DNA of 62,500 nucleotides from contig NZ_CP048209.1 in assembly GCF_010119935.1 (NCBI RefSeq), forward strand, positions 6,295,001 through 6,357,500, written 5' to 3'. Below are positions 42,225 to 50,729 of the stretch, in pieces (position 1 is the stretch's first letter; every line of letters starts with the position of its first letter). Source of the stretch: Paenibacillus lycopersici (GTDB taxonomy: Bacteria > Bacillota > Bacilli > Paenibacillales > Paenibacillaceae). The translations under genes were made by a program, and so were the position numbers. The notes beneath the pieces were generated by a model. That model saw only the letters and a list, made by a program, of their open reading frames with translations. It ran no database searches and was not told the DNA's origin.

Positions 42225-42995
42225 CTACTTGCCGAGGCGCTGGCGCAGCACTTCATACATCAGCACGCCGGCAGCGACGGATGCGTTCAAGGAATTCAAT
42301 TGGCCGTGCATCGGAAGCTTGATCAGAAAATCGCATTTCTCGCGGATCAGCCTGCCGATTCCTTTCGCCTCGTTGCCGATGACGATGGCGAGAGGCATGT
42401 CGAATTTCATCCCGGAGGCGAACAAGTCCCGCTCCGCGCCGACATCCGCGCCCGCTACCCACACGCCCGCATCCTTCAGCTTATCGATCGTTTGCGCCAT
42501 ATTCGTAATCCGCGCCACGGGAACGTACTCGACCGCGCCCGCGGACGTCTTCGTCACCGTCGCCGTCAAGGAAGCCGAGCGGCGCTTCGGTATAATGACG
42601 CCGTGCACGCCGGTGCATTCCGCCGTACGGAGAATCGAGCCCAGGTTGTGGGGATCCTCGATTTCGTCCAGCAGCAGGAAGAACGGCAGTTCGCCGCTTT
42701 CTTTCGCCCGGCCGAGCAGCTCCTCCACCTCGAAGTACCGGTATGCCGCAGCTTGCGCGACGACGCCTTGGTGGGCCATCCCCTCCACCATCTGATCCAG
42801 CTTGCGCTTATCGACGATCTGTACGATAAGTCCCGCTTTCTTCGCTTCCAGCATGATGGACTGGGCGCTCTTCTGCGCTTGCTCCGCTACCCAGATTTTA
42901 TTGATTTCCCGTCCGGAGCGCAGCGCCTCCATCACGGGATGCTTGCCCGCTATCCACTCTTGCGATTCATCTTCTTGCACGCGCTCACTCATCAT
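42225..42995 (-). CDS. rlmB: 23S rRNA (guanosine-2'-O-)-methyltransferase RlmB
   Basis: The 256-residue SpoU-family methyltransferase has a small N-terminal substrate-binding domain and the SpoU knot domain: motif 1 DPHNLGSILRTAE, motif 2 IVIGNEAKGIGRLI and motif 3 LPMHGQLNSLNASVAAG. It methylates the 2'-OH of a guanosine in domain V in E. coli; the Firmicute target is inferred. The start MMSERV overlaps the 3' end of mrnC by 11 nt; GGAG lies 4-7 nt before the two consecutive ATGs. Confidence 0.93.
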   Translation of the reverse strand: MMSERVQEDESQEWIAGKHPVMEALRSGREINKIWVAEQAQKSAQSIMLEAKKAGLIVQIVDKRKLDQMVEGMAHQGVVAQAAAYRYFEVEELLGRAKESGELPFFLLLDEIEDPHNLGSILRTAECTGVHGVIIPKRRSASLTATVTKTSAGAVEYVPVARITNMAQTIDKLKDAGVWVAGADVGAERDLFASGMKFDMPLAIVIGNEAKGIGRLIREKCDFLIKLPMHGQLNSLNASVAAGVLMYEVLRQRLGK

Positions 42996-43467
42996 GATTC
43001 TCCTTCATCGATCCGGCTTCCGCCGGCGTTTCATCCGTTTCGCCGAAAGCGATCGCCATCAGCTCCCGCAGACGGTCGATCCGCTTGGTGTAATATAAGT
43101 AACCGACGAGGCATTCCAGCGCCGTCGCTTGTTTGTAATGCGCGGGATCCGCGTTCTTCGGCATCGTGCCTGATTTCGCGTTGCGGCCCCGCCGCACGAT
43201 GTCCGCCTCCGCTTCCGACAAGTACGGCCGCCATTTCTCCAAGATGAGATACTGCGCGTTGGCCGACACGAACCGGGTCGCCTGCCTGTGCAGATGATGC
43301 GGCTTGTGGTTGGGCAGCGAAATGAGATACTGCCGCACGAGCACCTCGTACACGGCATCCCCGATGTAGGCGAGCACGATCGGATTCATCAAGTTGACGG
43401 GCTTCGTCGGCTCGTGAAACCAAAGATGGAGTCCTTCCGCATGCACGTTCGTCATTTGCGTTTCCAT
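42985..43467 (-). CDS. mrnC: Mini-ribonuclease III
   Basis: The 160-residue protein is an RNase III catalytic domain without a dsRNA-binding domain. It has the signature NPIVLAYIGDAVYE (Asp37) and an ECLVGYLY segment with the second catalytic acidic residue. Mini-III trims the 5' and 3' ends of 23S pre-rRNA in Bacillus. It overlaps cysS by 16 nt and rlmB by 11 nt, so translation is tightly coupled. The first ATG (43467) is used; a second in-frame ATG lies four codons in. Confidence 0.94.
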   Translation of the reverse strand: METQMTNVHAEGLHLWFHEPTKPVNLMNPIVLAYIGDAVYEVLVRQYLISLPNHKPHHLHRQATRFVSANAQYLILEKWRPYLSEAEADIVRRGRNAKSGTMPKNADPAHYKQATALECLVGYLYYTKRIDRLRELMAIAFGETDETPAEAGSMKENHDE

Positions 43468-44852
43468 CGGATGCCTTGCGGCGTATCTTCCAGCACGATG
43501 CCCTGCGCGGCAAGCAGATCGCGGATCTCGTCGGCCCGCTTCCAGTTCTTGCTTGCGCGGGCTTCGGTACGCTCGGCGATCAGCGCGTCGATGTCCGCAT
43601 CGAGCAGCTCCTCGCCCGCCGCGAGCAAGCCGAGCACGCGGTCGAACGATTCGAACGCCGCGAGCAGCAGCTGCAGCGCCTCCGGCGAAACGACCGGACG
43701 CTGCAGGTGCAGGTTCGCCTCGCTGACCAGTTCGAATACGGCCGTGATCGCATCCGGCGTATTGAAATCATCGTCCATTTTGGCGTTGAACTGCGCCTGG
43801 ATCTCGTCGATCCGCGCTTGCAGCGGCGCCAATTCCTCGCCCGGCGCGCTGACCGCCGCGGACAGCCGGTGCTTGATGTTCGCCACCGAATTCGCGATCC
43901 GTTCGACGCTGTTCTCCGCTTGTTCGATCGTTTCATCGTTGAAGTTCAGCGGACTGCGGTAATGGCCGGACAGCATGAAGTACCGAATAACCTCCGGCTT
44001 GTAACGGCTCAGCAATTCCTGCACCGTAATCCCGTTGCCGAGCGACTTGGACATCTTCTCGTTGTTGATATTGATGAATCCGTTATGCATCCAGTAGTTG
44101 GCGAGCGGCTTGCCCGTCACCGCCTCCGACTGCGCGATCTCGCACTCGTGATGCGGGAACTGCAGGTCATGGCCGCCGCCGTGGATGTCCAGCGTATCGC
44201 CCAAGTATTTGCGCGCCATCGCCGAGCATTCGATATGCCAGCCCGGACGACCCGCTCCCCACGGGCTATCCCATTTGATCTCGCCCGGCTTCGCCGCTTT
44301 CCACAGCACGAAGTCCTGGCCGTTCTCCTTCCGCTCATCGACCCCGATCCGGATGCCGAGCTGCAGCTCCTCCATGTTCTGGTGCGAGAGCTTCCCGTAA
44401 TCCGGGAACGTGTTCGTTCTGTAGAAGACGTCTCCGCCGTTCTCGTAAGCATGGCCGGATTCAACGAGTTCCTCGATCAAGGCGATGATTTCCGGAATAT
44501 TCTCCGTCACGCGCGGATTCACGGAGGCATGGTGAATGCCGAGTCCCGCGATGTTCTCCTTGAACGCGGCAATGAACCGTTCGGCCACTTCCGGCACCGT
44601 CGTGCCGAGCTGCTCCGCCTTGCGGATCAGCTTATCGTCGACATCGGTGAAATTGACCACGTAACGCACGTCATAGCCGATCGATTCCAAATACCGGCGC
44701 ACGACGTCGAAGAAAATCGCAGGACGCGCATTCCCGATATGAATGTAGTCGTACACGGTCGGTCCGCAGACATACATGTTTACTTTGCCCGGTTCAAGGG
44801 GCTGGAAAACTTCCTTCTCGCGCGACAGCGTGTTATAGATTCGCAATGTCAT
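43452..44852 (-). CDS. cysS: Cysteine--tRNA ligase
   Basis: The 466-residue class I synthetase charges tRNA-Cys. The zinc ligands are visible: Cys29 (MYVCGPTVYD), the Cys in HIECSAMA, His and Glu in PHHECEIAQ. HIGN is at 38-41 and KMSKS lies near residue 268. The C-terminal helical anticodon domain is complete. Its ATG overlaps the cysE stop codon (ATGA). The gene is regulated with cysE by the T-box. Confidence 0.97.
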   Translation of the reverse strand: MTLRIYNTLSREKEVFQPLEPGKVNMYVCGPTVYDYIHIGNARPAIFFDVVRRYLESIGYDVRYVVNFTDVDDKLIRKAEQLGTTVPEVAERFIAAFKENIAGLGIHHASVNPRVTENIPEIIALIEELVESGHAYENGGDVFYRTNTFPDYGKLSHQNMEELQLGIRIGVDERKENGQDFVLWKAAKPGEIKWDSPWGAGRPGWHIECSAMARKYLGDTLDIHGGGHDLQFPHHECEIAQSEAVTGKPLANYWMHNGFININNEKMSKSLGNGITVQELLSRYKPEVIRYFMLSGHYRSPLNFNDETIEQAENSVERIANSVANIKHRLSAAVSAPGEELAPLQARIDEIQAQFNAKMDDDFNTPDAITAVFELVSEANLHLQRPVVSPEALQLLLAAFESFDRVLGLLAAGEELLDADIDALIAERTEARASKNWKRADEIRDLLAAQGIVLEDTPQGIRWKRK

Positions 44853-45529
44853 GGTCTTGTTTCTCCTCCAGCTACTGGCTGTTTATATCTTTCCTTGGTC
44901 TTCTCCCGCTCCAGCTCCGCCCGCAGGTCGGCCACTTCCTTCTGCATCGCGCGGAGCATCTCGATGACGGGATCGGGGAGCTGCGCATGATTAAGCCGGT
45001 CATTGACGCGGGCGCCGTTGCGCTTGACGATCCGTCCCGGGATGCCGACGACCGTGCTGCTCTCCGGCACCTCGCGCAGCACAACGGCATTCGCGCCGAT
45101 ATTCACATTGTCTCCAACCTTGAAGGAGCCTAGAACTTTGGCGCCGGACGAGATCACCACGTTATTGCCGATCGTCGGATGCCGTTTGCCCTTCTCTTTG
45201 CCCGTGCCGCCCAGCGTGACGCCTTGATAGATGACGACGTTATCGCCGATTTCGCAGGTTTCGCCGATTACGACGCCCATGCCGTGGTCGATGAACAGCC
45301 GTTCCCCGATCCGCGCGCCCGGATGAATCTCGATGCCGGTGAAGAACCGGCTCGTCTGCGAGATGATGCGAGCGAGCGTGAACCATTTGCGCTTGAACAG
45401 GGCGTGCGCAATCCGGTGAGCCCAAATCGCATGCAGACCCGAGTACGTAAAAACGACTTCAAACGTATTTCGTGCGGCGGGATCATTCTCGAGAACGGCC
45501 TGAATGTCGGACTTCATCGCGCGCAGCAT
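44849..45529 (-). CDS. cysE: Serine O-acetyltransferase
   Basis: The 226-residue enzyme makes O-acetylserine from serine and acetyl-CoA, the first committed step of cysteine synthesis. The left-handed beta-helix hexapeptide repeats run from about residue 60 to 175, with IEIHPGARIG, IDHGMGVVIGET and GVTLGGTGKEKGKRHPTIG. The C-terminal tail is long and charged, and it lacks the terminal Ile motif usual in enteric enzymes. The ATG at 45529 is 7 nt after GAGGGGG; an upstream TTG in the same frame is less likely. It is the first gene of the T-box-controlled operon. Confidence 0.96.
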   Translation of the reverse strand: MLRAMKSDIQAVLENDPAARNTFEVVFTYSGLHAIWAHRIAHALFKRKWFTLARIISQTSRFFTGIEIHPGARIGERLFIDHGMGVVIGETCEIGDNVVIYQGVTLGGTGKEKGKRHPTIGNNVVISSGAKVLGSFKVGDNVNIGANAVVLREVPESSTVVGIPGRIVKRNGARVNDRLNHAQLPDPVIEMLRAMQKEVADLRAELEREKTKERYKQPVAGGETRP

Positions 45530-45624
45530 AGTCAAGCCCCCTCTCTGCCAACCAATGATGATCGGCTCGCCCCGTCTGCGAGCGGCGCGGCAAGCTTCCG
45601 GTACCCCGGAATGACAATGCTAAA

Positions 45625-45950
45625 CTAAAAAAGCCCCCGCAGCCCGTACCGGGCTGCAGAGGCGTATTAACGCGGTTCCACTCTGCTTCGCAGCGCTTGA
45701 CTGGCAGGCGCATGCGATCTTAACGTCCGTAACGAGGACGCGGTCGTCATCTCCCACCCTGCGCGCGGCAGTTCGGAGAAGCGGCTCCCAGGCGCAATGT
45801 CTATCTCCGGAAATCGGCGACTTCCAGCCAATCGAATGCAAGCCCCGCACTGCCCGGCTCCGCTTCGAAAGGTCGCCATCTCTGTAATTCCCGCTCGAAA
45901 TAAACGATCCTGTTCCATGCCTTATTCATATCAACTCATTCGAAAGTCAT
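45625..45950 (-). promoter_or_regulatory. T-box leader (tRNA-Cys type) upstream of cysE
   Basis: The T-box core AGAGTGGAACCGCG (about 45670-45684) is followed by a terminator with GCAGCCCG/CGGGCTGC and TTTTTT (45625-45660). The UGGA of the core pairs with the 3' end UCCA, which fits the U discriminator of tRNA-Cys. Upstream is a long stem I with GCGGAGCCGGGCAGTGCGGG and a GAAC-TGC-C segment whose TGC (45768-45770) is a candidate Cys specifier. Uncharged tRNA-Cys would be predicted to allow read-through into cysE-cysS. Confidence 0.9.
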
Positions 45951-46020
45951 ACGAACGTCAAATGCGTATTACATCAAGTATAGCCCACAGCCCTAGAACT
46001 GACAAGTGGCCTTCCGCCCG

Positions 46021-46127
46021 GTTATAGGTGATCGGGCGCGGTCCATACGCCGGCCATGCATAGCTTATGCATAAGCCATGCAACCGGAATCGGCCGGCAA
46101 GGAGCCGATTCTGTCGAGCCCGGCTCC
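46021..46127 (-). other. gltX 3' region with hairpin
   Basis: GGAGCCG (46101-46107) and CGGCTCC (46121-46127) form a 7-bp stem directly after the gltX stop. There is no clear U-tract. A second palindrome (TTATGCATAA and neighbouring GCATAGCTTATGC, near 46056-46077) follows. Confidence 0.4.
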
Positions 46128-46128
46128 G

Positions 46129-47586
46129 CTAGCCCAAGCGGCCCTGCAAGCGCGCCTGCACCTTCGCCCGGCCGAGCAGGACGATCGTCGCGTTCAGGTC
46201 GGGCCCGTGCGTCTGCCCCGTCAGCGCGGCGCGGATCGGCATGAATAGCTGCTTGCCTTTGAAGCCCGTCGACTGCTGCACCGATTTGATCGCGGCTTTG
46301 ATGCCGTCTACCGTCAGTCCGTCCATCGCGTCAACCTGCTCCAGGAACGCCGCCAGCACCGTCGGCACCTGCTCCTCGGCAAGAACCGCGACCGCGTCTT
46401 CTTCGTCCGCCGGCTCCGGCAGGAAGAACAATTCCGTCAGCGGTACGATTTCCGAGGCGGAGCGCAGCTTATCCTGGTACAGCGCCACGAGATCCTTGAC
46501 CCAGGCCGCCTGTTCCCCGGACAGCTCCTCGCTTATGCGGCCTGCCGCCGTCAGATGCGGAATGCACAGGTTCACGACGCGGGACAGTTCGGTTTTCTTC
46601 ATATATTCGTTGTTCATCCATGCCAGCTTGTTCGTATCGAACACGGCCGGGCTCTTGCTCAGGCGGTTCGCGTTGAACGCCGCGATCAGCTCTTCGCGCG
46701 AGAAGATTTCCTGCTCGCCCTCAGGCGACCAGCCGAGCAGCGCGATGAAATTGAACATCGCTTCGGGTAAGTAGCCTAGCTTGTCGTACTGCTCGATGAA
46801 CTGAATAATGGATTCGTCGCGCTTGCTCAGCTTCTTGCGGCTTTCGTTGACGATCAGCGTCATATGGGCGAAGATCGGCGGCTCCCAGCCGAACGCTTCG
46901 TAAATCATCAGCTGGCGCGGCGTGTTGGAGATATGATCCTCGCCGCGGAGCACGTGGCTGATCGCCATCAGATGGTCGTCGAGCGCTACCGCGAAGTTAT
47001 AGGTCGGAATGCCGTCCTTCTTCACGATGACGAAGTCGCCGATGCCCTCCGACTCGAAGCTGATTTGGCCCTTGACCATGTCGTTGAACGCATAAGTCTT
47101 GTTGTCCGGCACGCGGAACCGCACGCTCGGAATGCGGCCTTCCGCTTCGAACGCCGCTTGCTCCTCCGCCGTCAGGCTGCGGTGCTTGCCGGAATAGCGG
47201 GGCATTTCGCCGCGCGCCGTCTGTTCTTCCCGCTCCTGTTCCAGCTCTTCTTCCGTGCAGTAGCATTTGTATGCGAGTCCGCGATCGATCAGATCCTGCC
47301 AATACCCGCGATAAATGTCGAGCCGCTCCGTCTGACGGTACGGGCCGTAGCCGCCCCCGATATCGACGCTCTCGTCCCACGTAATGCCCAGCCATTTCAA
47401 ATACGTCAGCTGGCTTTCCTCGCCGCCCGCGACGTTCCGTTTGACGTCGGTATCCTCGATCCGAATGATGAATTTCCCGCCTAGGCTGCGGGCGAACAAA
47501 TAATTGAATAAGGCCGTTCTGGCATTCCCGATGTGCAGATGCCCCGTCGGCGACGGCGCATAACGCACTCTGATGGTATCGGACAT
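46129..47586 (-). CDS. gltX: Glutamate--tRNA ligase
   Basis: The 485-residue class I synthetase has YAPSPTGHLHIGNARTA (HIGH-type motif at 18-21), a zinc-ribbon-like CYCTEEELEQ region lacking the complete cysteines of the enteric enzyme, and KKLSKRDES (KMSKS variant). In Bacilli this enzyme is usually non-discriminating, charging tRNA-Glu and tRNA-Gln. It follows ispF by 39 nt and is followed by the cysE T-box. The ATG has GAAGGAG 10 nt upstream. Confidence 0.96.
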   Translation of the reverse strand: MSDTIRVRYAPSPTGHLHIGNARTALFNYLFARSLGGKFIIRIEDTDVKRNVAGGEESQLTYLKWLGITWDESVDIGGGYGPYRQTERLDIYRGYWQDLIDRGLAYKCYCTEEELEQEREEQTARGEMPRYSGKHRSLTAEEQAAFEAEGRIPSVRFRVPDNKTYAFNDMVKGQISFESEGIGDFVIVKKDGIPTYNFAVALDDHLMAISHVLRGEDHISNTPRQLMIYEAFGWEPPIFAHMTLIVNESRKKLSKRDESIIQFIEQYDKLGYLPEAMFNFIALLGWSPEGEQEIFSREELIAAFNANRLSKSPAVFDTNKLAWMNNEYMKKTELSRVVNLCIPHLTAAGRISEELSGEQAAWVKDLVALYQDKLRSASEIVPLTELFFLPEPADEEDAVAVLAEEQVPTVLAAFLEQVDAMDGLTVDGIKAAIKSVQQSTGFKGKQLFMPIRAALTGQTHGPDLNATIVLLGRAKVQARLQGRLG

Positions 47587-47625
47587 GACAAGTCGACTCC
47601 TTCCGTCATCAAGTGTATTGGAGAA

Positions 47626-48111
47626 TCATAGCATAACCTTCACGAGGCAGACAACCGCTTGCGCCGCTATCCCTTCGCCCCGCCCGGCGAAGCCGAGCTG
47701 CTCCGTCGTCGTCGCTTTCACGTTCACTTGGGAGCTCTCTTCCGCCTCGAGCGCGCCTGCGATCACGTCGGCCATCTGCAGAATGTACGGCGCCATCTTG
47801 GGGCGCTGCGCAATGATCGTCGCGTCGACGTTGCCCAGCTTGTAGCCCCGCTCCTTGACGAGTCCCCATATATGCTGCAGCAGCTTCAGGCTGTCCGCAT
47901 CCTTGAACGCCGGATCCGTGTCCGGAAAATGCTTGCCGATATCCCCAAGGCCCAGCGCGCCCAGCACCGCGTCGCTGACCGCATGCAGCAGCACGTCCGC
48001 GTCGGAGTGGCCGAGCAGCCCCTTCTCGTACGGAATCGTCACGCCGCCGATGATGCACGGGCGCCCCTCCGCCAGCTGATGCACGTCAAACCCTTGTCCC
48101 ACTCGAATCAT
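47626..48111 (-). CDS. ispF: 2-C-methyl-D-erythritol 2,4-cyclodiphosphate synthase
   Basis: The 161-residue MEP-pathway enzyme cyclises CDP-ME 2-phosphate. The metal site Asp9, His11 and His43 is intact (GQGFDVHQL and DADVLLHAVSD), and the ATTTEQLGFAGRGEGIAAQA C-terminal motif is complete. The ATG overlaps the ispD stop codon (ATGA), so the two are coupled. It belongs to isoprenoid synthesis for undecaprenol and quinones. Confidence 0.97.
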   Translation of the reverse strand: MIRVGQGFDVHQLAEGRPCIIGGVTIPYEKGLLGHSDADVLLHAVSDAVLGALGLGDIGKHFPDTDPAFKDADSLKLLQHIWGLVKERGYKLGNVDATIIAQRPKMAPYILQMADVIAGALEAEESSQVNVKATTTEQLGFAGRGEGIAAQAVVCLVKVML

Positions 48112-48830
48112 TCGTCCGTCCCTCTCTCCCGCTCCCGATTCGCCAGCAGAAACTCCGCATACGGCAAATCGTCAGGCGTCGTTATTTTGATATTCGTATA
48201 ATCCCCTTCGGCGACCGATACCGGTACGCCAAGCCGTTCGACCGCCATCGCGTCGTCGGTGCCGACGAAGCGGTCCGCCGCGGCTTGCGCCAGCCCTCGT
48301 TCCAGCAAAGAACGGCGAAAAGCCTGCGGCGTTTGAATCGCCCACAAGCTTCGCCGTTCGGGTGTCGCCGTAATGACGCCGCTATCGTTCACTTGCTTGA
48401 TTGTATCCTTGACAGGTACGGCCAGCACCGCTGCGCCGGTCGCCATCGCCGTCGTCATGCAGGCGCGCACGGCCTTGGGCGTCACGAACGGCCTTACGCC
48501 GTCGTGCACCATCACCCAGTCGACGCCGCCGCGCAGGGCGCTCAGCCCGAGCTGTACGGAATGCTGCCGCTCGCTCCCGCCCGCCGTGACCGATGCTACT
48601 TTATGAAGACCATAGTCCGAGACGAACGCCTTGCAGCGCTCGACGTCCTGCTGCCCGACGACCAGACAGATATCCGCGATCTCGTCCATGGAATCAAACG
48701 TTTCCAGGGTATGTACGAGAATCGGCTTGTCCCGCAGCATCAAATACTGCTTGCTCTCCGCCGTTCCCATCCGCGTACCGCGGCCCGCCGCCACGACGAC
48801 GACGCCCCATTTTGCATCCGCAATTGCCAT
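48108..48830 (-). CDS. ispD: 2-C-methyl-D-erythritol 4-phosphate cytidylyltransferase
   Basis: The 240-residue enzyme makes CDP-ME in the MEP isoprenoid pathway. VVVAAGRGTRMG (about 11-22) is the nucleotide-binding signature, and DWVMVHDGVRPFV and the RRSLWAIQTPQAFR segments are intact. It precedes ispF with a 4-nt overlap and follows yacL, the same order as in Bacillus. The SD is weak. Confidence 0.95.
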   Translation of the reverse strand: MAIADAKWGVVVVAAGRGTRMGTAESKQYLMLRDKPILVHTLETFDSMDEIADICLVVGQQDVERCKAFVSDYGLHKVASVTAGGSERQHSVQLGLSALRGGVDWVMVHDGVRPFVTPKAVRACMTTAMATGAAVLAVPVKDTIKQVNDSGVITATPERRSLWAIQTPQAFRRSLLERGLAQAAADRFVGTDDAMAVERLGVPVSVAEGDYTNIKITTPDDLPYAEFLLANRERERGTDE

Positions 48831-48912
48831 GCCTTCAACCGCCCCGCCGTAAACTTCGACTTTCCTTGCGCGCCAAGGCGCAGGATTAGCCTCCGTTCAC
48901 TATCATACCTTG

Positions 48913-50016
48913 TTACTGCGCTTTTTCCAACAGCTTCGGCTTGGCGAAAATCATTCGTCCCGCGGACGTCTGCAGCACGCTCGTGACCAGCACTTCCATC
49001 GTCGTTCCGATATAGTCGCGGCCGCCCTCGACAACGATCATCGTGCCGTCGTCCAGATAAGCGACGCCTTGTCCGTGTTCCTTGCCGTCCTTAATGACCT
49101 GCACGACGATTTCCTCGCCCGGCAGCACGACAGGCTTGACGGCATTGGCGAGATCGTTGATGTTCAACACCGACACGCCCTGCAGCTCGCACACCTTGTT
49201 GAGATTGAAGTCGTTCGTGACCACTTTCCCGTGCAGCGCCTTCGCCAGCTTCACCAGCTTGCTGTCCACCTCGCCGTCTTCCATGTCGCCTTCATAGATC
49301 AACACTTTGACGTCGAGCTCCTTCTGAATTTTATTCAGAATGTCCAGCCCCCGGCGGCCGCGGTTGCGCTTGAGCAAATCGGACGAGTCCGCGATATGCT
49401 GCAGCTCCTCCAGCACGAATTCCGGAATGACGAGCGTGCCTTCGATAAAACCGGTCTTGCAAATATCCGCGATCCGTCCATCGATAATGACGCTTGTATC
49501 GAGAATCTTATGTTCCTCGTAGGTGCTTTCCTCATCCTGCCGCACCGGCTTCGCGCTGCGCTCCGTCATGAACGCCGTTAACCGCTCGCCGATCTCGGCC
49601 CGCTTGCTCAAGCCGACCTGCATGCCGGCGTAGCCAAGAAAGACGGTGAGCGCGACCGGAATCAGCATCCACGCGCCTTCCAGGCCGGACAGCGCCGGAT
49701 ACAGCAGCGCCGCAAGCGCAAGGCCGCCGAGCAGCCCCGCACCCCCGGCAAGCAATTCTCCCGTAGGCAGGGAGGACGCCCGTTCCGCGCCCTGGCGCAT
49801 TCGTTTCTCCAAAGGTCCCGCGAGCACGGTGGCGAACGCGAAGCCGCAGATCGCCCCAATGACCATACTCATGTAATAACTCCCGGATTGCTGCATAAAA
49901 CCGTTCGCCGAAGACGATGCCATAAAGCTTAAGCCGCTGTTTACGGAGCCGAATAGTTGTACCCCAATAACGCCGCCGAACAATACACCGATGCCCTGAA
50001 TCATTCGTTTCATCAT
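48913..50016 (-). CDS. yacL: Membrane-anchored PIN/TRAM-domain protein (YacL family)
   Basis: The 367-residue protein has four hydrophobic segments in the first 150 residues, a PIN nuclease-like domain (KILDTSVIIDGRIADICKTG; ELQHIADSSD; RGRRGLDIL; VVTNDFNLNKV) and a C-terminal TRAM domain (PGEEIVVQVIKDGKEHGQGVAYLDDGTMIVVEGG). The catalytic Asp residues are present, so it could be an RNase, but its substrate is unknown. The family sits beside ispD in Bacillus. GGAGGTGG precedes the ATG by 6 nt. Confidence 0.88.
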   Translation of the reverse strand: MMKRMIQGIGVLFGGVIGVQLFGSVNSGLSFMASSSANGFMQQSGSYYMSMVIGAICGFAFATVLAGPLEKRMRQGAERASSLPTGELLAGGAGLLGGLALAALLYPALSGLEGAWMLIPVALTVFLGYAGMQVGLSKRAEIGERLTAFMTERSAKPVRQDEESTYEEHKILDTSVIIDGRIADICKTGFIEGTLVIPEFVLEELQHIADSSDLLKRNRGRRGLDILNKIQKELDVKVLIYEGDMEDGEVDSKLVKLAKALHGKVVTNDFNLNKVCELQGVSVLNINDLANAVKPVVLPGEEIVVQVIKDGKEHGQGVAYLDDGTMIVVEGGRDYIGTTMEVLVTSVLQTSAGRMIFAKPKLLEKAQ

Positions 50017-50033
50017 ATAAATCCACCTCCATT

Positions 50034-50052
50034 ACAATTATGTTCCAATTGT
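50034..50052. repeat. Inverted repeat in the yacL 5' region
   Basis: ACAATT and AATTGT flank a 7-bp centre, 18 bp upstream of the yacL start codon. It might be an operator site for a regulator. Confidence 0.35.
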
Positions 50053-50136
50053 GATCGGGTTAATCGTATGGGGGCCGGGATTGCATTAGAAATTATTAAC
50101 TTAGGGCGCGAGCGGTACAAAAGCCGCAAATCCGTT

Positions 50137-50165
50137 TTGAAATGATCGGCGGAGAGGCTTATAAT
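50137..50165 (+). promoter_or_regulatory. Sigma-A-type promoter of the plus-strand hypothetical gene
   Basis: TTGAAA (50137-50142) and TATAAT (50160-50165) are separated by 17 nt, about 40 nt before the ATG at 50205. Confidence 0.8.
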
Positions 50166-50204
50166 AAAAGTAAAGCAATCCATTCCTGAAATGAGGTGGA
50201 ACCG

Positions 50205-50600
50205 ATGAACGCACCAACGTTGGAGCAGTTCCAGCAGCAGGTTTCCGAATTGCTGCTGCGTCATCGCAGCTTGCTGGACGTTCTGTCCAAATACGGCCAA
50301 TCCGGCGCTTCCGTCAATCGTGCCGTGGCGAAATCCGTCACCGAGTGCGGCTGCATCGAATTGAATGCCCGTAAGCAGCAATACGAGGACGACTTCAATC
50401 TCGAGAAGGCGAAGCGGAAGCTGCATCATCACATCACCGGCGAGCTATGCGAGCACTGCAAAGAAGCGATCCAGAACGAACTCGGCCGCAATCTCTTCTA
50501 CATGTCCGCCATGGCCAATCTGCTCGATATCCAGCTGGAGGACGTCATTAAGCGGGAGTCCGACAAGTGCAGCACGCTTGGACTGTTTAACTTAACCTAA
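50205..50600 (+). CDS. Conserved 131-residue protein of unknown function (DUF1573-like annotation)
   Basis: The product is 131 residues, mostly helical, with a central TECGCIELNARKQ motif, a GELCEHCKEAI CxxC pair and a C-terminal KCSTLGLFNL. Paenibacillus relatives are commonly annotated DUF1573-containing or MazG-like; I could not confirm either. The four cysteines could bind a metal. It has its own consensus promoter (TTGAAA-17-TATAAT), a good SD (GAGGTGG) and a shared bidirectional terminator. It is one of only two convincing complete plus-strand genes in the window. Confidence 0.8.
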   Translation: MNAPTLEQFQQQVSELLLRHRSLLDVLSKYGQSGASVNRAVAKSVTECGCIELNARKQQYEDDFNLEKAKRKLHHHITGELCEHCKEAIQNELGRNLFYMSAMANLLDIQLEDVIKRESDKCSTLGLFNLT

Positions 50601-50667
50601 TTAACCTTTAACCCAACTTAACCATCGTCAACCGCCGCGGCTTGTCGCCTGCATTGCGCAACGAAAC

Positions 50668-50714
50668 AAAGACCGCTTACCGTGCTCCTTCGCAGGAGCC
50701 GCTAAGCGGTCTTT
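50668..50714. terminator. Bidirectional terminator between the hypothetical gene and pssA
   Basis: AAAGACCGCTTA pairs with TAAGCGGTCTTT around GTGCTCCTTCGCAGGAGC, itself partly paired. T-runs on both sides allow it to serve convergent transcripts. Confidence 0.85.
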
Positions 50715-50729
50715 ATTAGGTCCGCGCGG

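Noticed and set aside
43476..44990. 504-residue plus-strand frame opposite cysS/cysE
   Set aside because: Shadow of the cysS-cysE coding DNA, spanning a tightly coupled junction.
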